Shown piece by piece: positions 18,044-25,503 of a stretch of DNA of 46,914 nt. A program made the translations under genes and the position numbers. How positions within the stretch are numbered: the first letter of the stretch is position 1; each line of letters starts with the position of its first letter. The stretch comes from Crocosphaera sp. UHCC 0190 (GTDB taxonomy: Bacteria; Cyanobacteriota; Cyanobacteriia; Cyanobacteriales; Microcystaceae): NCBI RefSeq assembly GCF_034932065.1, contig NZ_JAYGHP010000021.1, positions 1 to 46,914 of the forward strand, given 5' to 3'. A model generated the notes under the pieces. It saw only the letters and a program-made list of their open reading frames with translations. It searched no databases and was not told the origin of the DNA.

Positions 18044-18823
18044 ATGTTGCCAAGAGAAACACTCCTCAAAGGAATCGAAAACCGCGAAGAAATGGCCCAA
18101 ATTATTGATAAAGCAGAAACAGCTATCAAAACTTGGGAAGTGGTGGTTAGTGATTTTTTGTCCCCTCCTGTTGTTGCAGAAGTGCAAAATGCCTTCAAAA
18201 AATTGAGTGAGGTGGAAATCTTGGTCTGGGGAGGTTATCCTCAAGCAGAAAGGCAGCGCATAGGTATAGCCCGCCCTGAAATCCCCCTAGAACAGTCTCA
18301 AATTCCCCTAGCTGCCCTGGATATCGCGGGAAACTTTCTTTTTGACCCCGCAACCCATCGAGACTTCTTAGGGGCGATTTTAGGCACAGGTATTGTTAGG
18401 GAAAAAATTGGGGATATTATTGTTTTGGGGGAACGGGGAGGACAGGTGATCGTTGTCCCCGAATTGGTGGAATTCCTGGAAACTAGCTTAAATCAAGTGC
18501 GATCGGTTCCTGTGAAGACTCAACCGATTGAACTGAGTGAGTTGAAAATTCGTCCCCCCAAAACCAAGGAAATGACAACGGTTGAAGCATCTATGCGTTT
18601 AGATGCGATCGCTTCTGCGGGGTTTGGGATGTCTCGTAGTAAAATGGCTGATGCGATCAGTTCGGGAGATGTGCGGGTAAATTGGAAGGACATTACTCAA
18701 GCGAGTTACAATGTGCAACAGGGAGATTTAATCACAGTGCGGGGAAAGGGACGCTTAGAGGTGGGAGAAGTCGCCGTTACTAAAAAAGAACGTTATCGGG
18801 TGCAATTGACGCGATTTCAATAA
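18044..18823 (+). CDS. Photosystem II S4 domain protein
   Basis: 259 residues, matching the cyanobacterial/plant YlmH-like family named 'photosystem II S4 domain protein'. The body (about 1-165) contains EVEILVWGGYPQAERQRIGIA and DFLGAILGTGIVREKIGDIIV. The S4 RNA-binding domain is C-terminal at about 185-245 (MRLDAIASAGFGMSRSKMADAISSGDVRVNWK). The family name suggests a part in photosystem II biogenesis, perhaps by binding an RNA; the target is unknown. Second gene of a likely two-gene unit, ended by a terminator at 18848. Confidence 0.9.
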   Translation: MLPRETLLKGIENREEMAQIIDKAETAIKTWEVVVSDFLSPPVVAEVQNAFKKLSEVEILVWGGYPQAERQRIGIARPEIPLEQSQIPLAALDIAGNFLFDPATHRDFLGAILGTGIVREKIGDIIVLGERGGQVIVVPELVEFLETSLNQVRSVPVKTQPIELSELKIRPPKTKEMTTVEASMRLDAIASAGFGMSRSKMADAISSGDVRVNWKDITQASYNVQQGDLITVRGKGRLEVGEVAVTKKERYRVQLTRFQ

Positions 18824-18847
18824 ATTTTGGCTAAACAATTGGAAACT

Positions 18848-18891
18848 CAAGTCGACATGATTAAGTTATGAAACGTTGACTTGACTTTTTT
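18848..18891 (+). terminator. Terminator after the PSII-S4 gene
   Basis: Arms CAAGTCGAC / GTTGACTTG (nine pairs, one G-U) with an 18-base loop, followed by ACTTTTTT. Confidence 0.75.
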
Positions 18892-18910
18892 ATCTAATTT
18901 TTTGTAACTT

Positions 18911-18944
18911 TAGATACAGAAACTATTTTTGTTTTCTGTATCTA
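18911..18944. repeat. 12-base perfect inverted repeat
   Basis: TAGATACAGAAA and TTTCTGTATCTA, ten bases apart. It sits between the PSII-S4 terminator and a GTAGT...ACTAC element. It would form a stable AT-rich hairpin but has no T run. Confidence 0.7.
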
Positions 18945-18952
18945 CGAGGTTG

Positions 18953-18986
18953 GTAGTCAGCCTTTTAAGGCTAAAGCCTTCACTAC
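18953..18986. repeat. GTAGT...ACTAC-ended imperfect palindrome
   Basis: Ends GTAGT and ACTAC bracket an inner palindrome AGCCTTTTAAGGCT and a second GGCTAAAGCC. The ends match the other palindromes in this window; the interior is different and less regular. Confidence 0.6.
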
Positions 18987-19019
18987 AAACTTATTTTATC
19001 GGTTGAGAAGGAGGGTGAT

Positions 19020-19265
19020 ATGGTAGAAGTTAAGACAGTTACGGGTAATAATAGGGTGCGTTGGTGTTCTCCCTTTTTAAATAATACAAAAAACCCGCCT
19101 AAATTAGAAGCAAATATGTGGGTTAGTTTGTTTAATCCTTTGACAGATTTTTGTTACGATGAAGCAATCTTATTGTGTCAAAATTCAGAGAGAGAATGGG
19201 TTATTTGGATACCTGATCATGGGGAAGCAAAAATTACCATTGAAGAATTTTGTCTTATGGCATAA
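19020..19265 (+). CDS. Small soluble protein, unknown function
   Basis: 81 residues (MVEVKTVTGNNRVRWCSPFLNN...), Trp-rich, with three cysteines besides one near the C-terminus and no membrane helix. A strong ribosome-binding site, GAAGGAGGG, precedes the ATG, which supports a real gene. I do not recognise the family. It lies alone between two patches of inverted repeats, downstream of PSII-S4 and upstream of a HicB-like gene. Confidence 0.65.
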   Translation: MVEVKTVTGNNRVRWCSPFLNNTKNPPKLEANMWVSLFNPLTDFCYDEAILLCQNSEREWVIWIPDHGEAKITIEEFCLMA

Positions 19266-19287
19266 AAAGCAACTATCATTAACGTAG

Positions 19288-19351
19288 GGTGGGAATTGCC
19301 CACAATAACCTCTGAATAGGAGTTTTAGCCTTTTGTTGGGCAATCCCCACC
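19288..19351. repeat. 15-base inverted repeat (GGTGGG..ATTGCCCA type)
   Basis: GGTGGGAATTGCCCA pairs with TGGGCAATCCCCACC at 14 of 15 positions; 34 bases lie between them. It sits between two small genes. Either a decayed mobile palindrome or a long-loop hairpin. Confidence 0.65.
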
Positions 19352-19420
19352 GTGTAATTAATTTTGTTTAAGCACTTATCAAATTCAACAATTTATTAAT
19401 TATCAGCAGGAAGCATAAAA

Positions 19421-19657
19421 ATGTCTTTAGAAAATTATAATTTTGACGGTTTTGTGATTAATTTATATGTAGATGAACAAGGAGATTGGTTAGCCCATTT
19501 TCAAGAAATGCCTAACATTTCCGCTTTTGGAGATACGCCTCAAGAAGCTTTAGAAGAATTAAAAATTGCTTGGGAGTTAGTGAAAGAAGATTATCGAGAA
19601 AATAATCGGGAAATTCCTATTGCTACTGATAGGATAAAATTATATAGTATAAGATAA
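19421..19657 (+). CDS. HicB-like domain protein, no HicA partner
   Basis: 78 residues. The pattern FVINLYVDEQGDWLAHFQEMPNISAFGDTPQEALEELKIAWELV is the partial RNase H-like fold of HicB antitoxins, which usually neutralise the HicA mRNA-cleaving toxin. There is no HicA-like gene (a ~60-residue protein) on either side, and no C-terminal ribbon-helix-helix or HTH domain. The stop is 21 bases before hyuA, so the two may be co-transcribed. It may be a stand-alone HicB-like protein, which is common in cyanobacteria, or the survivor of a broken pair. Confidence 0.8.
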   Translation: MSLENYNFDGFVINLYVDEQGDWLAHFQEMPNISAFGDTPQEALEELKIAWELVKEDYRENNREIPIATDRIKLYSIR

Positions 19658-19678
19658 GACAATAAATGCTATTCAAAA

Positions 19679-21772
19679 ATGCTAAAATTTTTTGTGGATC
19701 GGGGTGGAACTTTTACGGACATAGTTGCCGTTGTCAATGATTCAGAAATCATCAATAAATTATCCCAACAACCAGAAAGATTTTTAATCGTTAACCTTCC
19801 TAAACAACAATGTATAATTGTCTATAAATTACTCTCAGAAAATCCTGAACGCTATCAAGATGCTGTTATTCAAGGAATCAGAGACATCTTAGGTATTTCT
19901 AGTAATCAACCCATTCCTACAGAGAAGATAGAAGTGGTAAAAATGGGAACAACTGTTGCCACAAATGCCCTATTAGAAAGAAAAGGCGATCGCACTGTTT
20001 TATTAATAACCAAAGGATTTAAAGATGCCCTGAGAATTGGTTATCAAAATCGTCCTAATATTTTCGCTCGTCAGATCATTTTACCCTCAATGTTGTATGA
20101 GTCAGTCATTGAAGTAGAAGAAAGATATGATACTCATGGTAATGAATTAATCCCTGTTAATTTAGACCAAGCTAGAGAAGATTTACAAACTATTTATAAT
20201 CAAGGTGTAAGAAGTTGTGCTATTGTTTTGATGCACAGTTACCGCTACCCAAAACATGAAAATCAAGTCGCTGAAATTGCTCAAAGAATTGGCTTTACTC
20301 AAATCTCAATCTCTCATCAAGTTAGTCCCTTAATGAAACTGGTTCCTAGAGGAGATACTACTGTAGTTGATGCTTATTTATCCCCAATTTTAAGACGGTA
20401 TGTTGACCAAGTTTCGGCACAGTTACCAAACACAAAATTGATGTTTATGAAATCAGATGGGGGGTTAATTGATGCTCATAAATTCCAAGGAAAAGATAGT
20501 ATTTTATCGGGGCCAGCAGGGGGAATAGTTGGGGCAGTCCAAACCAGTTTAAGAGCAGGTTTTAAACAAATTATAACCTTTGATATGGGGGGAACTAGCA
20601 CTGATGTAGCTCATTTTAAAGGTGAATATGAGCGACAATTAGATAATGAAATCGCTGGCGCAAGAATGCGAGTTCCTGTATTAAGTATTCACACCGTTGC
20701 GGCTGGTGGTGGTTCAATTTTATGCTTTGATGGAGCCAGTTTTAAAGTAGGGCCAAACTCCGCAGGTGCTAACCCTGGCCCCGCTTGTTACCGTCGCGGT
20801 GGCCCATTAACAGTAACAGATGCGAATGTCATGTTAGGTAAAATTCGTCCTCAATATTTCCCCCATATTTTCGGAAAAGATGGCAATTTACCGTTAGATA
20901 AAGAGGTAGTTAATCAAAAATTTGTAGAACTTTCTCAAGAGATTAAAAAAGCAACAAGTTATCAAAATAGTCCTGAAATAATCGCCGCAGGATTTATTAG
21001 AATAGCTGTCGAAAATATGGCTAATGCTATTAAGAAAATTAGCTTACAACGGGGTTATGATGTGAATCATTATGCCTTATGTACTTTCGGAGGTGCAGGG
21101 GGTCAAGTTGCTTGTTTAATTGCGGATACATTGGGAATAAAAAGGGTGTTTTTGCATCCCTATGCAGGGGCATTAAGTGCTTATGGAATGGGTTTAGGGG
21201 ATATTCGAGTAATTAAAGAAAGTGCCATCGAAAAACCCTTAAATCAAGACTTAATTACCGAATTAAAACAAATCATCAATAAGCTAGAAAATCAAGCAAG
21301 AAATGAACTTGATTTACATGAGTCTATCAAAGGGGAAAAAGTTGTACCAAAAGTCAGTTTAAAATATCAAGGAACTGACTCAACATTATTCGTTGATTTT
21401 ACTGATAATATTGCTATAATGCAGCAAGAATTTGAAAAAGAACATCAATTAAGATATGGTTTCATTCAACCTCAAAAAATGCTTATAGTTGAATCAGTTT
21501 CTATAGAAATAATTCAAATGATGGAGACTCCAGAAGAACCTTTAATGACTCGTATTCGTTCTTTAGATGAGTTACCTAATCCGATAGAAACTGTACAAGT
21601 ATTTAGTGAAAATAAATGGCAAGACACCCCAATTTATAAACGGGAAGATTTACAACCTAACGATATAATTAAAGGCCCAGCAATTATTGTTGAAAAAATT
21701 AGCACTATTATGGTTGAACCTAATTGGAATGCGAGATTAACTGAGTATAACCATTTGGTTATTGAAGCTTAA
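19679..21772 (+). CDS. hyuA: Hydantoinase/5-oxoprolinase subunit A
   Basis: 697 residues. VDRGGTFTD near 6-14 and DMGGTSTDVA near 302-311 are the acetate/sugar-kinase-fold ATP motifs of the HyuA / oxoprolinase family; MGTTVATNALLERKG and VAAGGGSI are also typical. Family members hydrolyse 5-oxoproline or N-methylhydantoins using ATP, together with subunit B. The VDRGGTFTD form resembles the N-terminal half of eukaryotic 5-oxoprolinase, so 5-oxoproline (pyroglutamate, from glutathione turnover) is a fair guess. Subunit B is normally adjacent but here lies 2.15 kb further on, past several small genes. The stop codon overlaps the end of the convergent retropepsin gene by 14 bases. Confidence 0.88.
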   Translation: MLKFFVDRGGTFTDIVAVVNDSEIINKLSQQPERFLIVNLPKQQCIIVYKLLSENPERYQDAVIQGIRDILGISSNQPIPTEKIEVVKMGTTVATNALLERKGDRTVLLITKGFKDALRIGYQNRPNIFARQIILPSMLYESVIEVEERYDTHGNELIPVNLDQAREDLQTIYNQGVRSCAIVLMHSYRYPKHENQVAEIAQRIGFTQISISHQVSPLMKLVPRGDTTVVDAYLSPILRRYVDQVSAQLPNTKLMFMKSDGGLIDAHKFQGKDSILSGPAGGIVGAVQTSLRAGFKQIITFDMGGTSTDVAHFKGEYERQLDNEIAGARMRVPVLSIHTVAAGGGSILCFDGASFKVGPNSAGANPGPACYRRGGPLTVTDANVMLGKIRPQYFPHIFGKDGNLPLDKEVVNQKFVELSQEIKKATSYQNSPEIIAAGFIRIAVENMANAIKKISLQRGYDVNHYALCTFGGAGGQVACLIADTLGIKRVFLHPYAGALSAYGMGLGDIRVIKESAIEKPLNQDLITELKQIINKLENQARNELDLHESIKGEKVVPKVSLKYQGTDSTLFVDFTDNIAIMQQEFEKEHQLRYGFIQPQKMLIVESVSIEIIQMMETPEEPLMTRIRSLDELPNPIETVQVFSENKWQDTPIYKREDLQPNDIIKGPAIIVEKISTIMVEPNWNARLTEYNHLVIEA

Positions 21773-22190
21773 ATTTTGTTGATGACAACGCAACTTCAAA
21801 GATAAGCTGAGAACCATAAAAACAGACATCAAATGCCTGAAAAAAATTCACTCTTCCTAATAATAAAGGAATGTTTTGAGCTTGAGTCCATGCAAAAACC
21901 AAAGTTACTGAATCAAATCCTTCAATTTGTGCTGATAAAATCACACCTTTAGCTTGAAATTGAGCTAAATTTCCGGTTAAGATAACCTCAGTATTATGTT
22001 CATCCCAATTTAATCCTAATTCTAATCCTATCTCATGAGGAAGAACATTAACACTTGCACCTGTATCTAATAATCCTCCTGTATTTAGAGAAACGTCATT
22101 ATAGATTAATAGCAAGGGTAAATAAGGAATGAAAGCAGTTTCTCCCTTTTGATTGATTCTTTGATTGTATTTAAACTGCCTTTTAATCAT
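21759..22190 (-). CDS. Retropepsin-like (clan AA) aspartic protease-fold protein
   Basis: 143 residues. The LDTGASVNVLP motif at about 41-51 is the catalytic D-T/S-G of retroviral-type aspartic proteases (D42), and PLLLGRVNFFQAFDVCF near the end is the usual second half of the fold. A dimer would be needed for activity. Proteins like this are frequent in cyanobacteria next to a small upstream gene, and their substrates are unknown. Its start overlaps the end of the 79-residue gene by eight bases, an arrangement like a toxin-antitoxin pair. Its 3' end overlaps hyuA by 14 bases, convergently. Confidence 0.8.
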   Translation of the reverse strand: MIKRQFKYNQRINQKGETAFIPYLPLLLIYNDVSLNTGGLLDTGASVNVLPHEIGLELGLNWDEHNTEVILTGNLAQFQAKGVILSAQIEGFDSVTLVFAWTQAQNIPLLLGRVNFFQAFDVCFYGSQLIFEVALSSTKFKLQ

Positions 22191-22422
22191 GATTAGAATC
22201 TTTATTTAACCCTTGAGAATGTTTTTCTAACATTTCCGTTAAGACAGCTTCTGCTGAAAAAGCATCATAAGGGGACCAAACCTCATAGGTTTTATTCTCT
22301 GTTAAAGAAGATAAGTTTTGCTCATCATCTTGTTCTAACTGTTTAGCTAAAAACTGAATTGCTTTTAGTTTATCTTGAGGTGATAATTTTTCTAAAGAGG
22401 GGATTAGTTGATTAAGATTCAT
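22183..22422 (-). CDS. Small antitoxin-like partner of the retropepsin protein
   Basis: 79 residues, MNLNQLIPSLEKLSPQDKLKAIQFLAKQLEQDD..., one or two amphipathic helices followed by a flexible acidic tail with YEVWSPYDAF. The N-terminal 'LEKLSPQDKLKAIQFL' pattern is similar to small helical antitoxin-like proteins (DUF2281-like). It overlaps the retropepsin start, so the two are translated together. No toxin has been identified; whether the protease cleaves or is restrained by this partner is open. Confidence 0.65.
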   Translation of the reverse strand: MNLNQLIPSLEKLSPQDKLKAIQFLAKQLEQDDEQNLSSLTENKTYEVWSPYDAFSAEAVLTEMLEKHSQGLNKDSNHD

Positions 22423-22479
22423 TCTTGAAGTCTGGAGTAAAACTCATCCAATTATATCAAAAAAAGTTGTAAGAATTCT

Positions 22480-22606
22480 ATGAAGTATATTATTGAATTA
22501 GTTTCTGTAGAAATTATTCAAATTATGGATAGTCCAGCATAACTTTATTCTGGTTAAACCTAACTGGAAAGCAAGATTAACTGATTATAATCATTTGATT
22601 TATTGA
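22480..22606 (+). pseudogene. Decayed second copy of the hyuA 3' end
   Basis: Two blocks match the hyuA tail. Block one (from 22480) reads MKYIIELVSVEIIQIMDSPA then a stop, against MLIVESVSIEIIQMMETPEE in hyuA near 21480. Block two (to 22606) reads ILVKPNWKARLTDYNHLIY then a stop, against IMVEPNWNARLTEYNHLVI at 21715-21770. About 150-170 bases that separate these blocks in hyuA are missing. DNA similarity is high but not identical, so this is an old copy. It shows that hyuA, or its tail, was once duplicated here. Confidence 0.85.
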
Positions 22607-22657
22607 CATAAAACGCTAGATCTTTTACGATAAAGAAGGCTGTTTACAAAATAAGCA

Positions 22658-22816
22658 ATGATAACTGATTGGTTATTTGGATTAGCATTCTGGTTTCTAC
22701 AACTATGGAACCGCTTAGATGAAAAAACAAAACGTCAAATCATTGAAGTAGTTATTAAAGCATTTAATGAACTACTTCGAGCTTTTTATAGACAATGGCA
22801 AAATAGAAAGAAATAA
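22658..22816 (+). CDS. 52-residue tryptophan-rich small protein
   Basis: Starts MITDWLFGLAFWFLQLWN, a hydrophobic segment with three Trp residues, then a charged helix RLDEKTKRQIIEVVIKAFNELL and a basic tail ending QNRKK. It looks like a short membrane-binding or single-pass protein. The next gene starts 12 bases later behind a clear ribosome-binding site, so the two form an operon. No family recognised. Part of the small-gene block between hyuA and hyuB. Confidence 0.5.
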   Translation: MITDWLFGLAFWFLQLWNRLDEKTKRQIIEVVIKAFNELLRAFYRQWQNRKK

Positions 22817-22828
22817 TAAGGAAGAATT

Positions 22829-23152
22829 ATGAGTAGTTTTCAAGAGTTTATGGATAAAGCAGAGGAGTCACCTACCACAGATTTACCAGGATCTAATGTA
22901 TCTCTTTCAAGCATTGAAACTTCTCTCAAGTCAGTAGTTAGTGACCTCTTGACACCCTTTTCAGTTCGAGTTGATAAAAAGCAAGAATTTGCAGAGAAAG
23001 TTTCTAATTTAGTTCGAGATAAAGAGTTTATATCTGAATTTAGTGATCGTATCGGTGAGCCGTCAGAACTTGAAACTGAAGATGAGTTTGTAGAACGTGG
23101 TAGCAATGTGTTGAGAAAAATGTTGTACGATAAATTTGGCATTAAGGATTAG
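22829..23152 (+). CDS. Small acidic protein, second gene of an unknown pair
   Basis: 107 residues, MSSFQEFMDKAEESPTTDL..., rich in Ser, Glu and Asp, mostly helical, without membrane segments or known motifs. A ribosome-binding site, AAGGAAG, precedes the ATG. It follows the 52-residue Trp-rich protein by 12 bases. The pairing of a small hydrophobic protein with a larger acidic one is compatible with an effector/antidote pair, but nothing shows this directly. Confidence 0.6.
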   Translation: MSSFQEFMDKAEESPTTDLPGSNVSLSSIETSLKSVVSDLLTPFSVRVDKKQEFAEKVSNLVRDKEFISEFSDRIGEPSELETEDEFVERGSNVLRKMLYDKFGIKD

Positions 23153-23192
23153 TGCGATCCCGCTTTGCGAGTTCGGCTGCACCGACAATTTC

Positions 23193-23222
23193 GTAGGTTG
23201 GGTTGAGGAACAAAACCCAACA
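23193..23222. repeat. GTTGGGTT...AACCCAAC inverted repeat
   Basis: Arms GTTGGGTT (23197-23204) and AACCCAAC (23214-23221) with loop GAGGAACAA, preceded by GTAG. I recall this as a common dispersed intergenic motif in cyanobacteria. Just upstream, TGCGATCCCGCTTTGCGAG (from about 23152) also has the look of a dispersed repeat. It sits at the tail of the RelE-type toxin gene. Confidence 0.7.
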
Positions 23223-23224
23223 TT

Positions 23225-23584
23225 TTAAGCTTTAAAACTATCTAAAATTTTCTTAATGGTATTGGCTGTAATATCTCCTTGATCTGACTTTGAATAAATA
23301 GTAACTAAAACAATCTTGGTTGAAGTTTTGAGGTAATAAATGAAACGATAACCGCCACTTTTACCCTTTTGAATATTACTATTTTTAATTCTAACCTTAA
23401 ATACTGTGTAAGGAATACCTGAAATTTGATCTCCAACAATTTTACCTGCTTGCAGCTGGTCAATAATTGACTGGATATCAGAGCGAATATTACGGTATCG
23501 TTTAGCTAGAGTCCGTAAATTTCGCCTAAATTCAGGTGTTACTTTGATCTCAATTTTATTTGATTCATTCTGCATCAATATCAT
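23225..23584 (-). CDS. RelE/ParE superfamily toxin
   Basis: 119 residues (or 116 from the internal Met). EIKVTPEFRRNLRTLAKRYRNIRSDIQSIIDQLQAGKIVG followed by VFKVRIKNSNIQKGKSGGYRFIYYLKTSTKIVLVTIYSKSDQGDI is the RelE/HigB-type pattern: an N-terminal helix pair, then a beta sheet with basic residues and the G-YR-IYY segment. Family members cleave mRNA on the ribosome. The start codon overlaps the upstream antitoxin gene by 20 bases, the standard toxin-antitoxin layout with the antitoxin first. Confidence 0.85.
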   Translation of the reverse strand: MILMQNESNKIEIKVTPEFRRNLRTLAKRYRNIRSDIQSIIDQLQAGKIVGDQISGIPYTVFKVRIKNSNIQKGKSGGYRFIYYLKTSTKIVLVTIYSKSDQGDITANTIKKILDSFKA

Positions 23585-23807
23585 CCCAAAGTTGAGACAC
23601 AGGCAAAGTATTATCTGTCATCGCTTCTTGCCATCCCTGATGAAAGCTTTCTTCTGCTGATTTCAATGTCACACTCTCACGAAATAAGCGAATTATTTGT
23701 AATAAATTAGGTAAATATTCCTGGGGAGTTTGTTTAATTTCCTCAATAACTTGTTCTTGTAATTCTGTCATACTAGCGTTATCGGATATAAAATTTTGCT
23801 TTGTCAT
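23565..23807 (-). CDS. Antitoxin of the RelE-type pair
   Basis: 80 residues, MTKQNFISDNASMTELQEQVIEEIKQTPQEYLPNLLQIIRLFRES..., helical N-terminus and an acidic tail QLWDDIDAE likely to wrap the toxin. It is called an antitoxin because of its size and the 20-base overlap with the downstream RelE-like gene. It probably represses its own promoter, as such antitoxins usually do, but no operator was identified in the 119 bases up to hyuB. Confidence 0.75.
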   Translation of the reverse strand: MTKQNFISDNASMTELQEQVIEEIKQTPQEYLPNLLQIIRLFRESVTLKSAEESFHQGWQEAMTDNTLPVSQLWDDIDAE

Positions 23808-23926
23808 TTTCGACAGCCTGTTAGTAACAATCTGATTAATTGTAGAAAAAGTTACTATAATTATAGTTGAATATAACTGCTAAGTGCTATTAACTAAATA
23901 TCATCATCGAATTTCATAACCAGAAA

Positions 23927-25483
23927 ATGTACAACTTATCTAAACCAGACCCCATTTATCTCGAAATCTTCAAAAATCTCTATCAGTTTATTGCCGAACA
24001 AATGGGGATTACTCTACAAAATACAGCATCTTCTGTTAATATCAAAGAACGCCTTGATTTTTCCTGTGCTATCTTCGATCAACAAGGCTTATTAGTGGCA
24101 AATGCACCTCATATTCCTGTCCATTTAGGGAGTATGAGTGAAAGCATTAAAAGTCTCATTCAAGATAAGGGAAATAGCTTACAACCAGGGGACGTTTATC
24201 TATCCAATAATCCTTACAATGGGGGAACTCACTTACCTGATGTAACCGCTATTACTCCAGTTTTTGATGAAGCAAAACAAAGCATTTTATTCTATGTTGC
24301 TTCTCGCGGACATCAGGCTGATATTGGAGGAATCACCCCAGGTTCTATGCCTCCTCATTCTACCTCAATTTTAGAAGAAGGTATCTTATTTGATAACTTT
24401 TTATTGGTTAAAAAAGGACAGTTTAGAGAACAAGAATTAAGGGAAGTTTTAGCGAATAATCCTTATCCAGCAAGAAATACAGAACAAAATATTGCTGATT
24501 TTCAGGCACAAATTGCTGCCAATGAAAAAGGGGTACAAGAACTGCATAAAATGGTTTTAAACTACGGTTTAGAAACTGTTCAAGCTTATATGAATTTTGT
24601 TCAAGATAATGCAGAAGAATGTGTCAGAAAAGCTATTGATGTGTTAACAGATGGGGAATTTACTTATACAATGGATCAGGGTTCAATTATCAAAGTCAAA
24701 GTGACTATTGATAGTCAAAACCGCAGTGCAACCATTGATTTTACAGGAACTTCTCCCCAACTCAACAGTAACTTTAATGCCCCTAAAGCAGTTACACAAG
24801 CGGCTGTTTTATATGTCTTTCGTACCTTAGTTGATGATAATATTCCTCTCAATGCAGGATGTCTTAAGCCCCTTCATTTAATCATTCCTGAAGGCTGTAT
24901 GCTTAACCCTAAATATCCGGCTGCTGTTGTAGCAGGAAATGTGGAAACATCCCAGGTTATTGTTGATGCTTTATATGGTGCATTAGCAGTTTTAGCAGCG
25001 TCTCAAGGAACCATGAATAATTTCACTTTTGGTAACGAAAAATATCAATATTATGAGACAATTTGTGGGGGTTCGGGTGCAGGAATTAACTTTAATGGAA
25101 CTGATGCAGTTCATACTCACATGACTAACTCTCGATTAACTGATCCAGAAGTGTTAGAATTTCGTTATCCGGTGTTAGTTGAAGAATTTAAAATTCGTGA
25201 AAATAGTGGGGGAAAGGGTCGATATTCTGGGGGAAATGGTGTTATTAGAAAAATTAAATTTTTAGAACCCATGACAGCCAATATTCTCTCTGGACATCGC
25301 ATAATTCCTCCTTTTGGGTTAGCAGGAGGGGAACCTGGAAAAGTTGGCAAAAATTGGGTTAAACGTCATAATGGAACAGAAGAAATTGTAGAAAGTACCG
25401 CAACGGTAGAAGTGGAATCTGATGATACTTTTATCATAGAAACTCCTGGAGGGGGAGGCTTCGGGGTAATGGTTGATAGTTGA
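23927..25483 (+). CDS. hyuB: Hydantoinase/5-oxoprolinase subunit B
   Basis: 518 residues, HyuB / oxoprolinase B family. Diagnostic text: DFSCAIFDQQGLLVANAPHIPVHLGSM, GDVYLSNNPYNGGTHLPDVT, ASRGHQADIGG, and the C-terminal RENSGGKGRYSGGNGVIRKI and TPGGGGFG. The His/Asp residues of THLPD and GHQAD are probable metal or substrate ligands. It works with HyuA to hydrolyse 5-oxoproline or hydantoins with ATP. It has its own intergenic region of 119 bases; because hyuA is 2.15 kb away with opposite-strand genes in between, the two cannot share a simple transcript. Confidence 0.92.
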   Translation: MYNLSKPDPIYLEIFKNLYQFIAEQMGITLQNTASSVNIKERLDFSCAIFDQQGLLVANAPHIPVHLGSMSESIKSLIQDKGNSLQPGDVYLSNNPYNGGTHLPDVTAITPVFDEAKQSILFYVASRGHQADIGGITPGSMPPHSTSILEEGILFDNFLLVKKGQFREQELREVLANNPYPARNTEQNIADFQAQIAANEKGVQELHKMVLNYGLETVQAYMNFVQDNAEECVRKAIDVLTDGEFTYTMDQGSIIKVKVTIDSQNRSATIDFTGTSPQLNSNFNAPKAVTQAAVLYVFRTLVDDNIPLNAGCLKPLHLIIPEGCMLNPKYPAAVVAGNVETSQVIVDALYGALAVLAASQGTMNNFTFGNEKYQYYETICGGSGAGINFNGTDAVHTHMTNSRLTDPEVLEFRYPVLVEEFKIRENSGGKGRYSGGNGVIRKIKFLEPMTANILSGHRIIPPFGLAGGEPGKVGKNWVKRHNGTEEIVESTATVEVESDDTFIIETPGGGGFGVMVDS

Positions 25484-25503
25484 TATTTATTCGTTAATTA
25501 CCC

